64,000 nt of DNA from JAZSMJ01 sp045535815 (GCA_045535815.1 JAZSMJ010000066.1:6414-70413); one strand, 5' to 3'; positions 52,379-61,747 are shown, counted from the stretch's first letter. The notes: a model not told the origin generated them from the sequence alone. Numbers and translations: made by a program.

Positions 52379-53458
52379 ATGGCAAACTGTACGAGATGCG
52401 GTGCTGAACTGAAAAGCGGCATCAAATTTTGCACCGAGTGCGGAGCGGCGGTACCCGAAACGAGAACGGAGGGCGTTGCTTTTGCAAAAGAACGGAAGGC
52501 TGAGTTGCCGACGGCAGATAATCAACAGCCCGTGCAGCAGACGGTGTATCAGCAACCGATAAATACACAGCCTGCTCCGCCTCGCACACAACCGATAACG
52601 GAGCAAGCACCGGGCCCGGGCAGCCCTTACGGACTCATATCCACCGGAGGATATATCGGTATAATGCTTTTGCTATGTATACCGATAATCGGATTGATTC
52701 TGATGATCGTATGGGCGTGTGGCGGATGCAGAAAGCATCAGAAGCGAAATATGGCCCGTGCGATGCTGATCATGACGGTAATTATGCTGGTGATCGGATT
52801 GGTAATAGGGCTTGTTTTTCGAGGTGTGATCGTTTCGGTTTTTGATGCGTTAAAAGATCAAGCGCCGGAAGCGGTAAGCCGGGAGGATGAAGGTGAACAG
52901 GATGCTCTGTCAAGCCTGTTCGGTGGTCTGTTTGGAGGCGGCGATACATATGAAGGTGATGAGGATGCCGAAAATGCGGACGATATATACGGACTTTTTT
53001 CCGGACTTTTTGGAGGCGACAGCTCCTATGACGACAGCACCGGTGACGGAAGCTCAGACGATATATACGGGCTTCTTGCCGGGCTTATGGGAGAAGACCT
53101 CTCCGGTATAATGAATGAGGTGGAGGATATCAACAGCGAAGCCTCTGAAAATTCCGACGGATGGCCGTCAGATCTGCCCGATTACCCGGACGGGACGATG
53201 GAGCAAGTTGAAAACTACCGTACTCTGATCACAGGCACATCAGACCAAACCATGTGGAGCTATGTTGAAACGCTGAAAGGCAAAGGTTACGAATTTCAGG
53301 ATTTCTACGGCTTTGGTATGAGTGAAGAAGATATGAAATATATGAACGCATGGTGGGGTACTAACGGCAAATGGTATCTTAGCATATCGTATGCCGACGG
53401 CACCGTGACGATAGACCACACGACCGAGCTGCCCGATTTAAGCGGACTGTTCGGATAA
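52379..53458 (+). CDS. Zinc-ribbon membrane protein with acidic repeats
   Basis: 359 residues. Zinc ribbon CTRCGAELKSGIKFCTECG (residues 4-22), Gln/Pro-rich linker, two membrane segments (GIMLLLCIPIIGLILMIVWA; ILMTVIMLVIGLVIGLVFRG), then imperfect Gly/Asp repeats (SSLFGGLFGGGD, YGLFSGLFGGDS, YGLLAGLMGED) and a C-terminal globular part. The repeats are tandem (about 30 residues). Function unknown. Confidence 0.75.
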   Translation: MANCTRCGAELKSGIKFCTECGAAVPETRTEGVAFAKERKAELPTADNQQPVQQTVYQQPINTQPAPPRTQPITEQAPGPGSPYGLISTGGYIGIMLLLCIPIIGLILMIVWACGGCRKHQKRNMARAMLIMTVIMLVIGLVIGLVFRGVIVSVFDALKDQAPEAVSREDEGEQDALSSLFGGLFGGGDTYEGDEDAENADDIYGLFSGLFGGDSSYDDSTGDGSSDDIYGLLAGLMGEDLSGIMNEVEDINSEASENSDGWPSDLPDYPDGTMEQVENYRTLITGTSDQTMWSYVETLKGKGYEFQDFYGFGMSEEDMKYMNAWWGTNGKWYLSISYADGTVTIDHTTELPDLSGLFG

Positions 53459-53491
53459 AAAATAAACATTATATAAAAAGGAGATAATATT

Positions 53492-53968
53492 ATGGCATTT
53501 TGCGGAAATTGCGGAACAAAAGTAGAAGAAGGAAAGAAATTCTGTCCCGAGTGCGGAACGGTTATAGCCGCTCAAACGGCACAGCAGCCCCAGACACAGG
53601 CACAGCAGCCTCAGCAGACTTCACAGATAAAGCTGATGGGTGATGACACAACGTCAAACTTTAATGCAGCGGATATCGAAGCCAACAAGATAATGGCAGT
53701 TCTTGCGTACATCATCTTCCTCATCCCATTGCTTGCGGCAAAGGAATCACCATTTGCAAAATTTCATACAAATCAGGGACTTATACTCTTTATAGCAGGT
53801 GTTGCGGTGACTTTAGTCGGTGCTATAATCCCGTTCCTGGGCTGGTTTGTTATCCTTCCGTTAGGATGCCTTGCAGTCGGCGTACTCGGCATTATAGGCA
53901 TTATCAACGCTATCGGAGGAAAAGCAAAGGAGCTGCCCCTTATCGGTAAATTCAGAATTATAAAATAA
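53492..53968 (+). CDS. Zinc-ribbon protein with DUF4870-like membrane domain
   Basis: 158 residues. Zinc ribbon CGNCGTKVEEGKKFCPECG, a Gln-rich linker, then IMAVLAYIIFLIPLLAAKES, FHTNQGLILFIAGVAVTLVG and a third segment, the 'F-x-x-QGL' pattern of DUF4870-like proteins. Likely in the cytoplasmic membrane with the ribbon inside. Confidence 0.8.
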   Translation: MAFCGNCGTKVEEGKKFCPECGTVIAAQTAQQPQTQAQQPQQTSQIKLMGDDTTSNFNAADIEANKIMAVLAYIIFLIPLLAAKESPFAKFHTNQGLILFIAGVAVTLVGAIIPFLGWFVILPLGCLAVGVLGIIGIINAIGGKAKELPLIGKFRIIK

Positions 53969-53998
53969 GACGAGATCTTGTAACAGGGGGAATGTATT

Positions 53999-54496
53999 AT
54001 GGCAGGAATTTTTGACGGACTTGTAAAGGGACTTGCAAGCCTGGCGCCCCAGGACGATCCCGAAATAAAATTGTTCAATGCACAAAACGAGCTTAAAGAG
54101 CTGAGCGAAAAGGAAGAGGCGATATTTGCTCGGCTCGGACGCAGGCTATATACGGAAAACGGCAAGGATGCATATCCCGATGAATCGGTACAGCTGAGTG
54201 CTATTGCAGCAAGCCGTACGGAAATAGAAGCGAGGATAGTACAGATACGTGAGGAGAAGGCCGCACGTGAAAAGGCGGAAGAAGAGGCAAGCGCAGCGAG
54301 AGAGGCAGAAGAGGCTTTGCGCACCTGCCCGAATTGCGGTCTTGTGAATGCGGAAGGATGCAAATTCTGCGGAGACTGCGGAACAAAACTTCCTCAGAAG
54401 ATTGAAGAGAAAAAGCGTTTTTGCACCGAATGCGGCGAGGAATTGTCGGACGGAATGAAGTTCTGCTCCTCCTGCGGAGCAAAACAGACGGAATAG
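53999..54496 (+). CDS. Coiled-coil double zinc-ribbon protein
   Basis: 165 residues. A long coiled coil (LFNAQNELKELSEKEEAIFA; EKAAREKAEEEASAAREAEE) followed by two ribbons CPNCGLVNAEGCKFCGDCG and CTECGEELSDGMKFCSSCG. Cytosolic. Probably interacts with the other ribbon proteins. Confidence 0.78.
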   Translation: MAGIFDGLVKGLASLAPQDDPEIKLFNAQNELKELSEKEEAIFARLGRRLYTENGKDAYPDESVQLSAIAASRTEIEARIVQIREEKAAREKAEEEASAAREAEEALRTCPNCGLVNAEGCKFCGDCGTKLPQKIEEKKRFCTECGEELSDGMKFCSSCGAKQTE

Positions 54497-54598
54497 TTGA
54501 TTTGAAGAACTATACGCAATTGATCCTAAGAGAGCAAAAAACGAAAACTCTGTCCAAACTGCGGGCAGTAACTGAAATAATAAAAGGAGATTTTACCT

Positions 54599-55003
54599 AT
54601 GAAGAAAATATTGGTTGTTTTACTTTGCACAGTGATGTTGTTATCACTTGCTTCCTGCGGCGGAAGCTCAAATGAAAAAGCAATTGTCGGCACGTGGAAA
54701 TTGTTAGATACCGAAACGGAAACGGAATACGGTCTGGGAATGGAATTCACAAAGGACGGCAAGCTTCGTTACGGACTTACCGAAGACGTTTTTGAACAGC
54801 TGGCAGATGGCGAGGACGTCGATGACGTTACGGCAGGATTGGACATACTTATGAGCATTGACTACGAAATAGAGAGCGATACTGAAATGAAGGTCACCGT
54901 CAGTGCACTGTTTGGACTTGCCAAAGAGGCCACTATGATCGAATATTCTCTTAACGGCGATACGCTTGTCTTTGACGGCGCTACATATACCCGTGTAAAA
55001 TAA
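54599..55003 (+). CDS. Lipocalin-like lipoprotein
   Basis: 134 residues. Lipobox SLASC with lipidated Cys20, then IVGTWKLLDTETETEYGLGM and FDGATYTRV, the strand pattern of DUF5640/lipocalin-like proteins. It closes the zinc-ribbon cluster and is followed by a terminator. Confidence 0.78.
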   Translation: MKKILVVLLCTVMLLSLASCGGSSNEKAIVGTWKLLDTETETEYGLGMEFTKDGKLRYGLTEDVFEQLADGEDVDDVTAGLDILMSIDYEIESDTEMKVTVSALFGLAKEATMIEYSLNGDTLVFDGATYTRVK

Positions 55004-55017
55004 GATCAGGCAAAAAC

Positions 55018-55048
55018 AAAACCCGTAAGGCTCTTCCTTACGGGTTTT
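55018..55048. terminator. Bidirectional terminator between lipoprotein and trxB
   Basis: AAAACCCGTAAGG/CCTTACGGGTTTT around CTCTT. Confidence 0.9.
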
Positions 55049-55063
55049 ATATATGCTTTTAAA

Positions 55064-55975
55064 TCAAAGGGTATCAATAAATCTGCAGGCTGAAAGTGCG
55101 GCAATCGCACCGTCTGCAGTTGCGGTAGTTACCTGACGGATGGTCTTCGTTCTGCAGTCTCCTGCGGTAAATATACCGGGAGCAGCGCTTGGAACACAGC
55201 TTTCATCTGCTATGATATAGCCGTTTTCGTTCAGCTTTACCGCATCGGCAAAGGGCTCGTTATCCGAGACCTGACCGATTGCAACGAATATACCGTCAAG
55301 CTCAAGCTTTTCGGTCTCGCTTGTGTTTTGATTCTTAATAATGATACCATTCAGCTTACCGTCACCGATAAGCTCGCAAACAACAGCACTCAAAATTATT
55401 TTAACGTTTTCTCTCTTATAAAGCTCGGCTGCAAGTCTTTGCTCGCCGGTCAGAAAATCGAGGTTTTGTACAAGGTAAACGGTCTTGCAGGAAGAGGCGA
55501 GGAGTATTGCCTCCTGAAGCGCAGAGTTTCCGCCGCCTATGACCGCAACGGTCTTATCCTTGTAAAAGGCACCGTCGCATACCGCACAGTATGAAACTCC
55601 CTCACCGGTAAGCTCATCCTCACGCTCAAGACCGAGTGTGCGGTGCTTTGATCCGGTTGCTATTATTACCGCTTTGCCCTTGTATTCGCCGTTTTCTCCT
55701 TTAACGGTGAAGTCACCGCCCTCACCGCTGATTGCAGTTGCACGGTCAAGCTCTATCTCAGCTCCCTGAGATAGAGCTTGCTCTACCATTTTATCTGCTA
55801 TTTCGTTACCGCTTGCCGTAGGGAAGCCGGGATAGTTCTCAACCAGGGGAGAGTGGGTTATCTGACCCCCGAAGGTCTCTTTTTCGAGGATCAGAACTGT
55901 TTTTTCGGCTCTGCGTGCGTATATTGCCGCAGTCAGACCGGCAGGTCCTGCACCGATAACTATAATATCGTACAT
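55064..55975 (-). CDS. trxB: Thioredoxin reductase
   Basis: 303 residues. FAD site GAGPAGLTAAIYARRAEK, redox-active YCAVCDGAFY, NADPH site VIGGGNSALQEA, and GIFTAGDCRTK. It reduces thioredoxin-fold proteins. It starts 11 bases after nrdD, whose C-terminus is itself a redoxin domain, so the two are probable partners. Confidence 0.93.
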   Translation of the reverse strand: MYDIIVIGAGPAGLTAAIYARRAEKTVLILEKETFGGQITHSPLVENYPGFPTASGNEIADKMVEQALSQGAEIELDRATAISGEGGDFTVKGENGEYKGKAVIIATGSKHRTLGLEREDELTGEGVSYCAVCDGAFYKDKTVAVIGGGNSALQEAILLASSCKTVYLVQNLDFLTGEQRLAAELYKRENVKIILSAVVCELIGDGKLNGIIIKNQNTSETEKLELDGIFVAIGQVSDNEPFADAVKLNENGYIIADESCVPSAAPGIFTAGDCRTKTIRQVTTATADGAIAALSACRFIDTL

Positions 55976-55986
55976 TATATCCTCCG

Positions 55987-58362
55987 TTATGCGCGCGATT
56001 CTGTAAATGCACGGATATTGGAGAGGTTGGGTATCTTTTCTACCTGTCCGCCGGAAATACTAACCAGAGTGGGTGCCTGACGGATATCGTACTGCTTTGC
56101 AAGCTCGGGATCCTCTTCAGCTACTACCTTCTCGAATGCAATGCCTGCTTTTTCGAGGAAGTGAACTGCCATCTTACAGTTGGGGCAGTTTGCGGATGCA
56201 AAGAGTATCAGCTTGTCTGCCTCAGCGGATTCGCAGCAGCATTCTGCTTTATCTTCAGATACACAGCGTGCGGGGTCAACGTTTTCAAACTTTTCGGGAT
56301 TGTAGACCTTACGGTCCTTGTATTCCTGGCTCTTACCGCTGTTCCAGTTCTGAACAGGACGGTAGTAGCCTGTTATACGGCTGTATACCTCGGTCTTCTC
56401 ACCGCATTCGGGGCAGGTGAATTTCTCGCCTGCGATGTATCCGTGATTCTTACAGATAGAATACGTGGGAGAGAGAGTATAATAAGGAAGCTTATAATTT
56501 TCTGCGATCTTGCGTATAAGCGATGCGGCACTCTTCCAGCTCGGAAGCTTTTCACCGAGAAATGCATGGAATACCGTTCCCGACGTATAGAGTGTCTGAA
56601 GCTCGTCCTGAATATCGAGAGCTGCAAATATATCGTCTGTGTATCCAACGGGAAGGTGAGATGAGTTGGTGTAGTAGGGTGTCGCATCTTCCTTGTCGGA
56701 TGCAGTTATTATTTCGGGATAACGCTGAACGTCGTGCTTTGCAAGACGGTAGCTTGTAGATTCAGCAGGAGTTGCTTCAAGGTTGTAAAGATCGCCGTAC
56801 ATTTCCTGATAGTCGGAGAGGCGCTCACGCATATGATTGAGAACGTCCTTTGCAAACTGCTGCGTCTTTTCATTTGTCATATCAGCACGGATCCACTTTG
56901 CGTTAAGTCCTGCTTCGTTCATACCTACAAGACCTATAGTAGAGAAGTGGTTATTAAACGTGCCGAGATAACGCTTTGTATAGGGATAAAGACCTTCGTC
57001 AAGAAGTCTTGTTATAACCTTACGCTTGATGCTGAGCGAGCGTGCGGAGATATCCATAAGCTTGTCAAGTCTTGCGTAGAAGTCAGCCTCGTCCTCTGCG
57101 AGATATGCAATTCTCGGGATGTTGATGGTAACAACGCCGATAGAACCGGTGCTCTCACCGCTTCCGAAGAAGCCGCCCGACTTTTTGCGGAGCTCACGAA
57201 GGTCAAGACGGAGACGGCAGCACATACTTCTGACGTCGCTGGGCTCCATATCGCTGTTTATATAGTTTGAGAAATAGGGAGTGCCGTACTTGGAGGTCAT
57301 CTCGAAGAGAAGACGGTTGTTTTCGGTTTCCGACCAGTCGAAATCTCTTGTTATCGAATAGGTGGGGATAGGATACTGGAAGCCTCTGCCGTTGGCGTCA
57401 CCGTCGATCATGGTCTCGATGAAGGCCTTGTTTATCATATCCATTTCCTTCTTGCAGTCCTTATACTTGAAGGGCATCTCAACACCGCCGACTATAGCGT
57501 TGAGCTCAGCGATATCATTCGGTACAGTCCAGTCAAGAGTGATGTTGGTAAAGGGAGCCTGCGTACCCCATCTGGAGGGTGTATTTACACCGTAAATGAA
57601 GGACTCAATGCACTTCTTTACCTGGTCGTAGCTTAAATTATCAGCCTTGACGAAGGGAGCGAGATAGGTATCAAACGATGAGAATGCCTGAGCGCCTGCC
57701 CATTCGTTCTGCATGATACCGAGGAAGTTTACCATCTGGTTGCAGAGGGTAGCAAGATGCTTTGCAGGAGCGGAGGTTATCTTACCCGTAACACCGCCAA
57801 GACCTACCTGGATAAGCTGCTTGAGCGACCAACCTGCACAGTATCCCGTGAGCATTGAAAGGTCGTGAATGTGTATGGATGCATCCTTGTGAGCGGATGC
57901 TATTTCGTTATCGTATATCTCAGACAGCCAGTAATTTGCCGTTATAGCGCCTGAGTTGCTGAGTATAAGTCCGCCGACAGAATACGTAACGGTGGAGTTT
58001 TCCTTAACTCTCCAGTCGGTAGCGTTAACATAATCGTTAACGGTATCCTTATAGTCAAGGTATGTGTTTTTGATGCTGCGGAGCTTTTCGTGCTGACGGC
58101 GGTAAAGGATGTATGCCTTTGCAACGTCATCGTAGCCTGCCTGAACGAGCACAGACTCAACGCTGTCCTGGATATCCTCGACAACTATCTTTCCGTCTTT
58201 TATTTTGGGTTCAAAGTTTGCAGTTACCTTCAAAGCAAGAAAATCGATAATGTCTTCATTAAAGTTTCTCTGCTGTGCTTCGAATGCAAGCTGTATTGCA
58301 TTGCTGATCTTTTTTAAGTCAAAATCTACTATTTTGCCGTCTCTTTTAAGAACTGAATACAT
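55987..58362 (-). CDS. nrdD: Class III ribonucleotide reductase NrdD with C-terminal redoxin domain
   Basis: 791 residues. ATP cone MYSVLKRDGKIVDFDLKKIS (residues 1-90), catalytic barrel, zinc site CPECGEKTEVYS, glycyl radical motif RITGYYRPVQNW near residue 670. A linker with several Cys (AECCCESAE) leads to an 80-residue thioredoxin-fold domain with LFASANCPNCKMAVHF (Cys726, Cys729) and a cis-Pro QAPTL. Ordinary NrdD ends soon after the glycine loop. The redoxin is known as the electron donor for the NrdD2 subtype, so this fusion should use it in place of formate. Confidence 0.92.
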   Translation of the reverse strand: MYSVLKRDGKIVDFDLKKISNAIQLAFEAQQRNFNEDIIDFLALKVTANFEPKIKDGKIVVEDIQDSVESVLVQAGYDDVAKAYILYRRQHEKLRSIKNTYLDYKDTVNDYVNATDWRVKENSTVTYSVGGLILSNSGAITANYWLSEIYDNEIASAHKDASIHIHDLSMLTGYCAGWSLKQLIQVGLGGVTGKITSAPAKHLATLCNQMVNFLGIMQNEWAGAQAFSSFDTYLAPFVKADNLSYDQVKKCIESFIYGVNTPSRWGTQAPFTNITLDWTVPNDIAELNAIVGGVEMPFKYKDCKKEMDMINKAFIETMIDGDANGRGFQYPIPTYSITRDFDWSETENNRLLFEMTSKYGTPYFSNYINSDMEPSDVRSMCCRLRLDLRELRKKSGGFFGSGESTGSIGVVTINIPRIAYLAEDEADFYARLDKLMDISARSLSIKRKVITRLLDEGLYPYTKRYLGTFNNHFSTIGLVGMNEAGLNAKWIRADMTNEKTQQFAKDVLNHMRERLSDYQEMYGDLYNLEATPAESTSYRLAKHDVQRYPEIITASDKEDATPYYTNSSHLPVGYTDDIFAALDIQDELQTLYTSGTVFHAFLGEKLPSWKSAASLIRKIAENYKLPYYTLSPTYSICKNHGYIAGEKFTCPECGEKTEVYSRITGYYRPVQNWNSGKSQEYKDRKVYNPEKFENVDPARCVSEDKAECCCESAEADKLILFASANCPNCKMAVHFLEKAGIAFEKVVAEEDPELAKQYDIRQAPTLVSISGGQVEKIPNLSNIRAFTESRA

Positions 58363-58447
58363 AGCTTAAATCCCCTTGATATATTTATTTGCGTTATATC
58401 TTTGCTAAAGCGTCCTGCAAAAATACCGCATAAGTCTCACGATACAT

Positions 58448-58476
58448 AGTATAACACATATAAAACAAAAAATCAA
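58448..58476 (-). promoter_or_regulatory. Promoter of nrdD-trxB
   Basis: Minus strand: TTGATT (58471-58476), 17 bases, TATACT (58448-58453). Confidence 0.7.
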
Positions 58477-58486
58477 TAGGATTTTT

Positions 58487-58550
58487 CAATATATTGTATT
58501 TATTTTTCAAAAAAAGCACAATATATTGGAAATTGACACAATATATAGAT
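58487..58550 (-). promoter_or_regulatory. NrdR-box-like repeats upstream of nrdD
   Basis: CAATATATTGTAT (58487-58499), GCACAATATATTGGA (58516-58530) and GACACAATATATAGAT (58535-58550) resemble the NrdR box (ACACWATATATTTGTGT-like). CAATATAT begins 32 and 20 bp apart. NrdR represses reductase genes when dATP is high. The nearest box is 10 bases upstream of the -35 hexamer. Confidence 0.6.
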
Positions 58551-58554
58551 TCTC

Positions 58555-59253
58555 TCAGATCCCGCGAAGAGAAGCGCAGGGAAGCCTTTTTCGAGCAATT
58601 TCGAGCATTTTTTTAAGCTCTTCATCCGAGCAGGAATTCAGAGAATCTTTTATAATATCACCGCTGTCCTTAAAGGATTGCAAATAATATTTTATGTTTT
58701 CTCTTTGACCGATCCATTCTGCGATATCTGCGATATCCTCCTCTGTGTGATATTCCTTAACGACTGTGGTGCGGAACTCAAAATCAACGCTTCCGCCGAT
58801 AAGAAGGGAAACGCTTTCTTCTATTTTTGTAATATCGAGAGAGGGAAGACCTGCCGTTTCGGCATACCTCTTCCTTGAGTTTTTTATATCCATGGCAACG
58901 TAGTCTACAAGAGAGCTTTGAACTAGAGCTTTGAGAATATCGGGAGCGTAGCCGTTGGTATCCAGCTTTACGGCAAAGCCCATCTTCTTTATTTTTATAA
59001 TGAGGTCTTCAAGACCGCTTTGAAGCGTAGGCTCACCGCCCGTTATGCAGACTCCGTCAAGGATGCCCTTGCGTGATGAGAGAAACGAGATAAGCTCGTC
59101 CGTGCCGATGATCTGAGCCTCCGACACTTTGGTAACGAGAGAGGCGTTATGGCAAAACGGGCATCTGAAATTGCATCCGAGGGTAAAAACGGTGCATGCC
59201 ATTTTATCGGGAAAGTCAAGAAGGCTGAGCTTCTGAAGTCCTGCTATTTTCAT
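58555..59253 (-). CDS. Radical SAM activase of anaerobic ribonucleotide reductase (NrdG2-like)
   Basis: 232 residues. VFTLGCNFRCPFCHNASLV carries the CxxxCxxC cluster motif, CITGGEPTLQ the GGE motif. The length and 'LSLLDFPDKMACTVFT' start match the anaerobic NTP reductase activating protein family. It generates the glycyl radical of NrdD, encoded 190 bases downstream. It may also serve the divergent glycyl radical enzyme, which lacks its own activase. Confidence 0.85.
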   Translation of the reverse strand: MKIAGLQKLSLLDFPDKMACTVFTLGCNFRCPFCHNASLVTKVSEAQIIGTDELISFLSSRKGILDGVCITGGEPTLQSGLEDLIIKIKKMGFAVKLDTNGYAPDILKALVQSSLVDYVAMDIKNSRKRYAETAGLPSLDITKIEESVSLLIGGSVDFEFRTTVVKEYHTEEDIADIAEWIGQRENIKYYLQSFKDSGDIIKDSLNSCSDEELKKMLEIARKRLPCASLRGI

Positions 59254-59281
59254 GATCTGTCTCCTAAAAATATCGTAAAAA

Positions 59282-59322
59282 CTACTTGCATTTTAACACA
59301 AAGGACTGTATAATGCAAGTAG
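59282..59322 (+). promoter_or_regulatory. Promoter embedded in an 11-bp inverted repeat
   Basis: CTACTTGCATT (59282-59292) and AATGCAAGTAG (59312-59322) are perfect inverted arms. The -35 TTGCAT (59286-59291) lies in the left arm and the -10 TATAAT (59309-59314) straddles the right; spacing 17. A dimer bound to either arm would block polymerase. Confidence 0.7.
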
Positions 59323-59348
59323 GGAAAATATAAAAGGGGTTTTTAATT

Positions 59349-61451
59349 ATGGATAAAAGAAATGCCGATCGAATAGAAAGACTGAGAGGCCGTGCAGTAG
59401 TCCCGATAATAGCCTACGAGATATTCCATCTTCACTTTTTTAAAAAGTTCGACGAGGATAAGGAATTGCCCTTTTATGAAAGATATTCAAGGGCTTACGA
59501 ATATGCCTTTAACAACACTCCCGCTATAATCGAGGAAGACGAGCTTATAGTAGGAAGATCCAATTACATATTGAATGAAAACGAGCGTGCCGAGTGGGAA
59601 TATATCAGAGCAAACGTTGCCGAAAAGGCAGTAGTTATGATGGGTCAGGATTCCCATATGGCAATAGACTTCGAGCTTGTTCTTAGCGAGGGTATGCTCG
59701 GCGTTATCGCAAAGATAGACAAAAAGCTTGAGAGTGCAAGCGGTGAAAAGGCTGAGTTTTACAAGACCTGTAAGGTCTGCCTTGAATCTGTCATCCGCTT
59801 CTCCGATTCCTATGCAAGAGAGGCAGAAAGACAGGCTCAGCTCTGCACAGATGAAATAAGAAAAGAAGAGCTTCTCAATATAGCAAAAGTGTGTGCAAGA
59901 GTGCCTAAGCATCCGGCATCCTCATTTTATGAGGCTGTGCAGGCAGCTCACTTTATCTGCTTCTGCCTTGCGTTTGATCCGTACAGATTTTTTGCCACAC
60001 AGCAGTTCCAGCTCGGTCATCCCGACAGATATCTCTATCCTTATTATAAGGCCGATATCGAAAGCGGTAAAATAACGAAGGATGAGGCTCAGGTGCTTTT
60101 GGACTGCCTCGGAATACAGATAAGCAACAGAGTTCACAGAGGTCTTTCAAGCGGATATATGGTGGGCGGAAGAATGCCCGACGGCAGTATCGTTGCAAAC
60201 GACCTTACCGAAATGGGAATGCAGGTGGTGGACGATATCCGCCTGGTATATCCCGCAGTCGGACTTTGCTATTCAAAGGATACGCCCGACAAATATCTTG
60301 AAAAGGCGTGCGAGATACTCTCTCACGGAAGATCTCACCCTGCCATCTTTAACGATGACGTAATAACGGCAGGTCTTATCGAATACGGAATGCCCGAGGA
60401 GGAGGCGCATACCTATATTCATAGCACCTGCGTTGAGATAACGCCGGTCGCATCCTCAAACGTATGGGTCGCAAGCCCCTATACCAATATGCCTCAGCTT
60501 CTGCTTGACAGTATGGATAGGGAATACGAGAGCTTTGAGGATCTGATGAGCGCTATTTATCAGAAGCTGGACGCTTCGATAGATGCAAACTTCGTTTTGC
60601 ATAACGATCTTCGTAAAACCAGATGGGAAAAGTCTCACAATCCTCTGCTTTCCTGCTTTGTAAACGACTGCCTTGAGCTCGGTGTCGATATCGAGAAGGG
60701 CGGTGCGAGATACAACTGGATAATGCCCAGCTTCGTCGGTATGGCAAATCTCGTTGACTCTCTTTACGTTGTAAACGAGATAGTCTTCAAGGAAAAAGAG
60801 ATGAGCATGACCGAGTTCAAGAAGATACTCGACAGTAACTTTGAAGGAAACGAAACGCTGAGACTCAGACTTCTCAATAAATATCCCAAATACGGAAACG
60901 ATATCGACGAGATAGACGAATATTTTGATCCGATAAGACAGCATATAGTTGACGAGTGCAAGAAATATACGCCCGTTTTCCAAAATGCAAAGCTTATCCC
61001 AAGTATGTTCTGCTGGATAGTTCATGAAATGTTCGGCAGAGAAACTATCGCAACACCCGACGGCAGAAGAGCAGGTTTTCCGTTAGCAGACGGCTCGGGC
61101 GCATGCCAGGGCAGAGAGATAAACGGACCGACGGCGGCCATCCTCTCGACTACGAAATGGTCTCACAAGGAGCTGATCGGCGGAGTTGCGGTAAATATGA
61201 AGTTCTCGAAGAAGACCTTTACAGAGAATTCAAGCAAGCAGATACTCGATCTTATAAAGGTATATATGTCAAGAGGCGGCTTTGAGATGCAGATAAACGT
61301 AGTAGACCGTGAAACGCTTATCGCCGCACAGAAGGATCCCGAAAACTACAGAGATCTTCTGGTACGCATAGGCGGATACAGCGACTATTTCGTCTGCCTT
61401 TCCGAAAATATGCAGAACGAGGTCATCCAAAGAAAAGAAAACGAGATATGA
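59349..61451 (+). CDS. Glycyl radical enzyme, PFL/dehydratase family, unknown substrate
   Basis: 700 residues. Thiyl Cys361 in HSTCVEITP followed by Glu363, and the glycyl radical Gly676 in RIGGYSDYF. The C-x-E pattern is that of eliminases and dehydratases (glycerol dehydratase, choline lyase), not of PFL, which has a Cys-Cys pair. It lacks the usual N-terminal ~100 residues. No dedicated activase or microcompartment gene follows; the only candidate activase is the divergent one. The substrate cannot be read from sequence. Confidence 0.85.
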   Translation: MDKRNADRIERLRGRAVVPIIAYEIFHLHFFKKFDEDKELPFYERYSRAYEYAFNNTPAIIEEDELIVGRSNYILNENERAEWEYIRANVAEKAVVMMGQDSHMAIDFELVLSEGMLGVIAKIDKKLESASGEKAEFYKTCKVCLESVIRFSDSYAREAERQAQLCTDEIRKEELLNIAKVCARVPKHPASSFYEAVQAAHFICFCLAFDPYRFFATQQFQLGHPDRYLYPYYKADIESGKITKDEAQVLLDCLGIQISNRVHRGLSSGYMVGGRMPDGSIVANDLTEMGMQVVDDIRLVYPAVGLCYSKDTPDKYLEKACEILSHGRSHPAIFNDDVITAGLIEYGMPEEEAHTYIHSTCVEITPVASSNVWVASPYTNMPQLLLDSMDREYESFEDLMSAIYQKLDASIDANFVLHNDLRKTRWEKSHNPLLSCFVNDCLELGVDIEKGGARYNWIMPSFVGMANLVDSLYVVNEIVFKEKEMSMTEFKKILDSNFEGNETLRLRLLNKYPKYGNDIDEIDEYFDPIRQHIVDECKKYTPVFQNAKLIPSMFCWIVHEMFGRETIATPDGRRAGFPLADGSGACQGREINGPTAAILSTTKWSHKELIGGVAVNMKFSKKTFTENSSKQILDLIKVYMSRGGFEMQINVVDRETLIAAQKDPENYRDLLVRIGGYSDYFVCLSENMQNEVIQRKENEI

Positions 61452-61479
61452 AAAAAGACGGACTTACATCCGTCTTTTT
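61451..61479 (+). terminator. Terminator of the glycyl radical enzyme gene
   Basis: AAAAAGACGGA/TCCGTCTTTTT around CTTACA. Confidence 0.9.
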
Positions 61480-61553
61480 GCGTGTGGCACGCTTAGTGCT
61501 CCCCAAGGGAACGCTTCGTTGAAAAAAGCACTGCTATTTTAACTAAAAACAAG

Positions 61554-61747
61554 GCTTTCGATAGACTTGGCAAAGCCAACGTCGAGCGAAAAGCTACCTT
61601 TTCTTTTCCCTCTTCTCTCTTATCTTTTCTCTGGAAAAGTCGCATAATGAATTAGAGAAAAGAGAAAAGAGAAGAATTAATTGCAGTTGCAAGCAACTGC
61701 CGTGAAGAGAACAAAAAGAAAAAGCCGCTTACGCGACTTTTCTTTTT
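61554..61747. repeat. Group of small palindromes in a gene-free stretch
   Basis: GCTTTCG...CGAAAAGC with inner TTGGC/GCCAA (61554-61594), TTTTCTCT/AGAGAAAA (about 61624-61658), GCAGTTGCAAGCAACTGC (61683-61700) and AAAAAGAAAAAGCCGC/GCGACTTTTCTTTTT (61713-61747). The 61480-61805 stretch has no gene. The last stem can act as a terminator. Confidence 0.6.
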
